Source of the DNA: UCB3 sp964415605
GTDB lineage: Bacteria > Chloroflexota > Anaerolineae > Epilineales > Epilineaceae
Direction: 5' to 3'
Assembly: GCA_964415605.1 (NCBI GenBank)
Contig: CAYQBA010000043.1
Coordinates: 1 to 27,341 of the forward strand
DNA: 27,341 nucleotides
The notes under the pieces were generated by a model, which was not told where the DNA came from, ran no database searches, and saw only the letters and a list, made by a program, of their open reading frames with translations. Numbering within the stretch: position 1 is the first letter of the stretch; the number at the start of each line of letters is the position of its first letter. Of this stretch, positions 24,505 to 27,341 are shown piece after piece. The translations under genes were made by a program, and so were the position numbers.

Positions 24505-25669
24505 TGCCCGGCGCATGCGCGCGCACCCGCGCCCAGAGCGCGTCACGCAGCAGGGCCCCCAGCACCGCCGGCGCGAACCGCGCGTCCCATGCCGCCTGCC
24601 CGCCGGTCGCCAGCCGCCGCCGCCGCGCCGGGTGGTCCGCGAGGTCCGCGATCGCATCGGCCAGCCGGTCGGCGGTCCACGCGGCGTCGGTGGCTACCGG
24701 GACCGCGCACACCTCCACACCCGGCCGCAGCAGGTCTCGCACGGCCGGCGTGTCGCCGGTGACGACCGCGCGGCCGGCCGCCAGGGCGGCGTACACCTTG
24801 TACGGCACCACCCGGGCCGCCTTGGGCTGCGCGCCGAACACGCCGAGGCAGATGTCGGCGGGCTGAATGAACGCGTCGATGAGCGCCTCGGCGCTCAGCC
24901 ACCGTGGGTGGAAGCGCACGTTCGGCGTGCCCAGCGCGGCGGCGAGATCGGCGGCGGCCACCTGGGTCTGCCCCAGCCCCACGAGGTCGAAGACGACGTC
25001 GGCGCGGTCGCGCAGCCGATGCGCCGCGCGCACCACGACGTCGACGCCGTGGAGCGGGATGAACTGACCGAAGTAGACGACGCGCACCGGCGTGCCCGCG
25101 CCCGGCGCGTACGGCGAAGGCCGCCGGCGGTAGATCGCCGGCGCGCCGACCGGGACGACCACGAGGCGTTCCGCCGGGACGCCGAGGTCACGCGCGAACG
25201 TGTCGGCGTGCGGCCGGGTGTCCGCCAGGCACACGTCCGGCAGGCGGAAGAGGAGCCGCTCGATCCTGGTCAGCAGCCGGAGGCGGCGGCTGGACTCCGG
25301 CAGCAGCCCGCGGTCGCGGACGGTCTCCCCGATCGAGACGAGCGGGTCGAAGACCACGAGCCGGCCGCGGCGGCGCGCCAGCCAGCGCGCGAGCGGCAGG
25401 TCGAGGTGCGCGGTGGGCCCGACCACCAGGACGTCGTAGTCCGCCAGCCGCGCGTGGCGGCGGGCGAACCGGGGCCACGCCACGGCCTGGCGGGCCGCGG
25501 CGCCGGCCAGCGCACCGGGATGCGCCACCGCGTCGAGCTTGGCCGCGGTATCGCGCCAGACCGGCACGTGGCACTCCGCGACGGCCACGCCGGCGGCGGC
25601 CAGCCCTTCGGCGAGGATCGCGTTGCGGCCGATGCCGCGGTCGTATGCGCCGAACTGGACCACCCGCAA
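24494..25669 (-). CDS. Glycosyltransferase family 4 (GT-B fold)
   Basis: 391 residues if translation starts at TTG 25669, which gives (M)RVVQFGAYDRGIGRNAILAEG, a normal first strand for this fold. The frame is open further upstream but has no ATG or GTG in the 80 bases back to the GT2 stop; a CTG at 25751-25753 overlapping that stop as CTGA is another possibility. The second Rossmann half begins VRVVYFGQFIPLHGVDVVVRAAHRL, with DLVGLG and the donor-binding segment PYKVYAALAAGRAVVTGDTPAVRDLL. It transfers a sugar from an activated donor to a growing glycan. Neighbours are a GT2 enzyme upstream and a methyltransferase downstream. The function is firm at family level only; the start is uncertain. 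Confidence 0.88.
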   Translation of the reverse strand: MRVVQFGAYDRGIGRNAILAEGLAAAGVAVAECHVPVWRDTAAKLDAVAHPGALAGAAARQAVAWPRFARRHARLADYDVLVVGPTAHLDLPLARWLARRRGRLVVFDPLVSIGETVRDRGLLPESSRRLRLLTRIERLLFRLPDVCLADTRPHADTFARDLGVPAERLVVVPVGAPAIYRRRPSPYAPGAGTPVRVVYFGQFIPLHGVDVVVRAAHRLRDRADVVFDLVGLGQTQVAAADLAAALGTPNVRFHPRWLSAEALIDAFIQPADICLGVFGAQPKAARVVPYKVYAALAAGRAVVTGDTPAVRDLLRPGVEVCAVPVATDAAWTADRLADAIADLADHPARRRRLATGGQAAWDARFAPAVLGALLRDALWARVRAHAPGNAR

Positions 25670-25749
25670 CGGGCGCGGCCCGCCGCGGGTGTCCGCGCGG
25701 ATCGGGCCGCCGGGCGCCCCTGGCGGCGTCGCGAGCGGGGCCGGGTCGG

Positions 25750-26679
25750 TCAGAGCTGTGTCCGCCGCACGATGAGGTCGGCCAACAGCCCGACGACCGC
25801 GATCTGCAGCCCGGTGATGAGCAGGGCCAGGGTGGTCAGGCGCATCGGGGGCAGCGTCATCGACCAGCCGTACGTCTGGAACGTGTCGAGGATATCGATG
25901 AGCAGGTACTTGGCGGTGCCACCGATCAAGAGCGCGAGCGCCAGCGGTAGGAAGATCTTCAGCGGGTTGAAGTACATCACCGTGCGCACGATCAGCGAGA
26001 GGTAGTTGTAGCTGTCGCGGAGCGGGTGGAACGTGGAGCGCCCGACCCGGGGATAGTAGTCGATGGGCAGGTAGCGGACGATGAAGCCGTTGCTCAGAAA
26101 CGCGATCGTGATGGTGCTGACCCACGAGTGTGTGGTCGGCAGGATCGGGAGGAACCGCAAGGTGGCGTCGCGTCGCTGGGCGCGCAGGCCGGAGTTGAGA
26201 TCGGGGATCCGCGAGCCCGTCATGAACTCGGCCAGCCGGCGGATGAACCACTTGGCCGGGGTCCGCAGCATCCGCAGCGTGCCGGCCTCCACCCGGCGCG
26301 CGCCGATGACCATGTCGCTCCCGGCGTCCATCAGGGCCATCAGCTCGGGCATCCGGGCGTTGGGGTACGTCCGGTCGGCGTCCGTGAAGATGACCACGCG
26401 GCCGCGAGCGGCACGGATGCCGGTGGTGCGCGCCGCGCCGTTGCCGCGGTTGAACGGGTGCTGGATCAAGCGCACCCACGGCCGCGCGCGGGCGATCTCG
26501 GCCGTCCGGTCGCGCGAGCCGTCGTCGACGACGATGACCTCGTAGCGATAGCGCGTGGCCGACATGGCCGCCTGGACGTCGTCGAGGTCGTCGCCGAGCG
26601 CGGCTTCCTCGTCGTAGGCGGGCAGGATAATCGAGACGTCGAGGTCGTCCTCGGCCGGTGCGGGCGGCGGGGTGGGCAT
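25750..26679 (-). CDS. Glycosyltransferase family 2, polyprenyl-phosphate sugar synthase-like, with two C-terminal membrane helices
   Basis: 309 residues. The GT-A domain starts VSIILPAYDEEAAL (~15-28), followed by VIVVDDGSRDRT (Asp52-Asp53) and the DxD motif Asp100-Ala-Asp102 in IFTDADRTYP. Then come GARRVEAGTLRMLRTPAKW and IPDLNSGLRAQRRD, typical of dolichyl/polyprenyl-phosphate sugar transferases (DPM1-like). Two hydrophobic helices (~245-265 and ~285-305) close the protein. GAGG sits 5 bases before the ATG. It likely makes a lipid-linked sugar at the inner membrane face, which the adjacent polytopic protein could use outside. An extended -10-like TGCTACGAT lies at 26770-26778. Confidence 0.93.
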   Translation of the reverse strand: MPTPPPAPAEDDLDVSIILPAYDEEAALGDDLDDVQAAMSATRYRYEVIVVDDGSRDRTAEIARARPWVRLIQHPFNRGNGAARTTGIRAARGRVVIFTDADRTYPNARMPELMALMDAGSDMVIGARRVEAGTLRMLRTPAKWFIRRLAEFMTGSRIPDLNSGLRAQRRDATLRFLPILPTTHSWVSTITIAFLSNGFIVRYLPIDYYPRVGRSTFHPLRDSYNYLSLIVRTVMYFNPLKIFLPLALALLIGGTAKYLLIDILDTFQTYGWSMTLPPMRLTTLALLITGLQIAVVGLLADLIVRRTQL

Positions 26680-26832
26680 GGCTTCCTCGGGGTGCGATCG
26701 GCGGCGCCGCGGGCCGGCGGGCTGGCGTTGGCTTCGCCCGCGCGGCTGCGCCGCGTCAGGGACGAAAAGATCGTAGCACCCCTTGCCACCGGCCGCGAAT
26801 CGCCGCGGCGCCGTGCCCGCCGGACGCGGGCC
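26680..26832. other. Short intergenic stretch
   Basis: The 153 bases between the right-edge gene and the GT2 gene contain a possible minus-strand extended -10 (TGCTACGAT, 26778-26770) without a good -35. Nothing else is recognisable. Confidence 0.3.
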
Positions 26833-27341
26833 TCACGGCCCGCGGAACGCCGGCCAGACGACCGCCAGCACGCCCCAGGCATCCATGCCGAGCATCAGGG
26901 CCGCCAGCGCGGCCGGGCCGCGCCGCGGCCACGCGCGGTCCGCCATGCTCGCGACGACGACGGTCAACGGCGCGGCCGCGGCCAGCAGGTAGCGGCCCTG
27001 GGGCAGGCGGTCGGGGCCCGCGCCGGCCAGCGTGCCGAAGACCGCCAGCCCCAGGGCCAGCGCCACGGCGGCCGCGCACACCCGCACCGTCCTGGGCTGC
27101 GCCGCGCCGCCGGGCCGTGTGAGCCCGATTACCACCGCCAGGCCGGCGACCAGGGTCACGAGCCCCGCGATCAGCGTGAAGCCGCGGCCGGGCCAGATCG
27201 CCAGCCAGCCGTAGCCCCCCCAGGCCGAGCGCCACGCGAACGCCACGCCGGCCAGCGCCCGCCTGGCGGCGCCCCATGGATCGTGGGCACCGGCGGCGAC
27301 CGCGCCGGCCAGGCGCGCGGCCGCGGTGTAGCGCACGGCGG
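26833..27341 (-). CDS. C-terminal part of a polytopic membrane protein (GT39/DUF2142-like), cut by the right edge
   Basis: The last 168 or so residues are visible. The frame stays open to the window edge, so the start most likely lies beyond it, although a GTG at 27336 exists. Hydrophobic helices lie around FTLIAGLVTLVAGLAVVIGL, VCAAAVALALGLAVFGTLAG and LLAAAAPLTVVVASMA. The segment RLPQGRYLLAAAAPL matches the QGRYLxPxxP motif near the end of DUF2142/GT39-type membrane glycosyltransferases. It is followed on the same strand by GT2 and GT4 genes, fitting a role in moving lipid-linked sugars outside the cell. Family assignment is tentative. Confidence 0.65.
   Translation of the reverse strand, partial: AVRYTAAARLAGAVAAGAHDPWGAARRALAGVAFAWRSAWGGYGWLAIWPGRGFTLIAGLVTLVAGLAVVIGLTRPGGAAQPRTVRVCAAAVALALGLAVFGTLAGAGPDRLPQGRYLLAAAAPLTVVVASMADRAWPRRGPAALAALMLGMDAWGVLAVVWPAFRGP

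Noticed and set aside
25670..26479. Extension of the GT4 frame upstream through the GT2 gene
   Set aside because: The added ~270 residues are the out-of-frame shadow of the GT2 coding sequence (Arg/Ala/His-rich), so the true start must lie near 25669.
1..27341. CRISPR arrays, tRNA or rRNA genes, insertion sequences, prophage
   Set aside because: No spaced identical repeats, no cloverleaf or rRNA-like sequence, no transposase, integrase or phage protein was seen in any frame.

Overview
This is a GC-rich (roughly 70 percent by eye) chromosomal window of ordinary bacterial gene density. Several things suggest a member of the Chloroflexota (Anaerolineae-like) or a similar high-GC lineage. These are the secreted multi-domain proteins (beta-propeller/VWA, lamin-tail, M23-dockerin), a small helper-type protein of a kind I associate with that phylum, TACAAT-type -10 boxes, and start codons placed right behind -10 boxes. 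The assignment is an inference; there is no rRNA or other marker gene here. I saw no insertion sequence, CRISPR array, tRNA or prophage.

Layout. 1-2073 (minus) is the N-terminal 691 residues of a secreted protein that runs off the left edge; its protease-like domain has lost the catalytic residues. 2483-3168 (plus) is a VapBC toxin-antitoxin pair with its own promoter, followed by a diacylglycerol/undecaprenol kinase (3193-3555). A strong inverted repeat separates that gene from a convergent 1261-residue secreted protein with a beta-propeller and two VWA domains (3597-7382, minus). A small DUF4286-like gene (7565-7873, minus) is divergent from a gcvT-GNAT operon (8003-9773, plus) with a near-consensus promoter. 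Next is an M23 peptidase carrying a C-terminal dockerin (9982-11919); its promoter holds a GAAC-N4-GTTC palindrome. Two overlapping membrane genes follow (12001-15575), which look like complex I/Mrp antiporter-type subunits stripped of their usual charged residues. Then come a 101-residue conserved small protein behind a structured leader (15798-16103) and a convergent FmdB-type zinc ribbon (16185-16517).

16786-21616 holds two convergent secreted proteins sharing lamin-tail domains: one has four such domains plus an OB-like region, the other has one fused to a double phospholipase D module. The right part holds a beta-hydroxyacid dehydrogenase (21744-22712) and methionine aminopeptidase (22810-23655) on plus. 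On minus there is a surface-glycan type cluster: polytopic membrane protein (cut by the right edge), GT2 glycosyltransferase, GT4 glycosyltransferase and SAM methyltransferase.

The most promising unknowns are the antiporter-like pair at 12001-15575, the lamin-tail/PLD/OB pair at 16786-21616, the pseudo-protease at the left edge, and the LexA-box-like operator in front of the M23-dockerin gene. All readings come from translating and comparing by eye; no database search was run.
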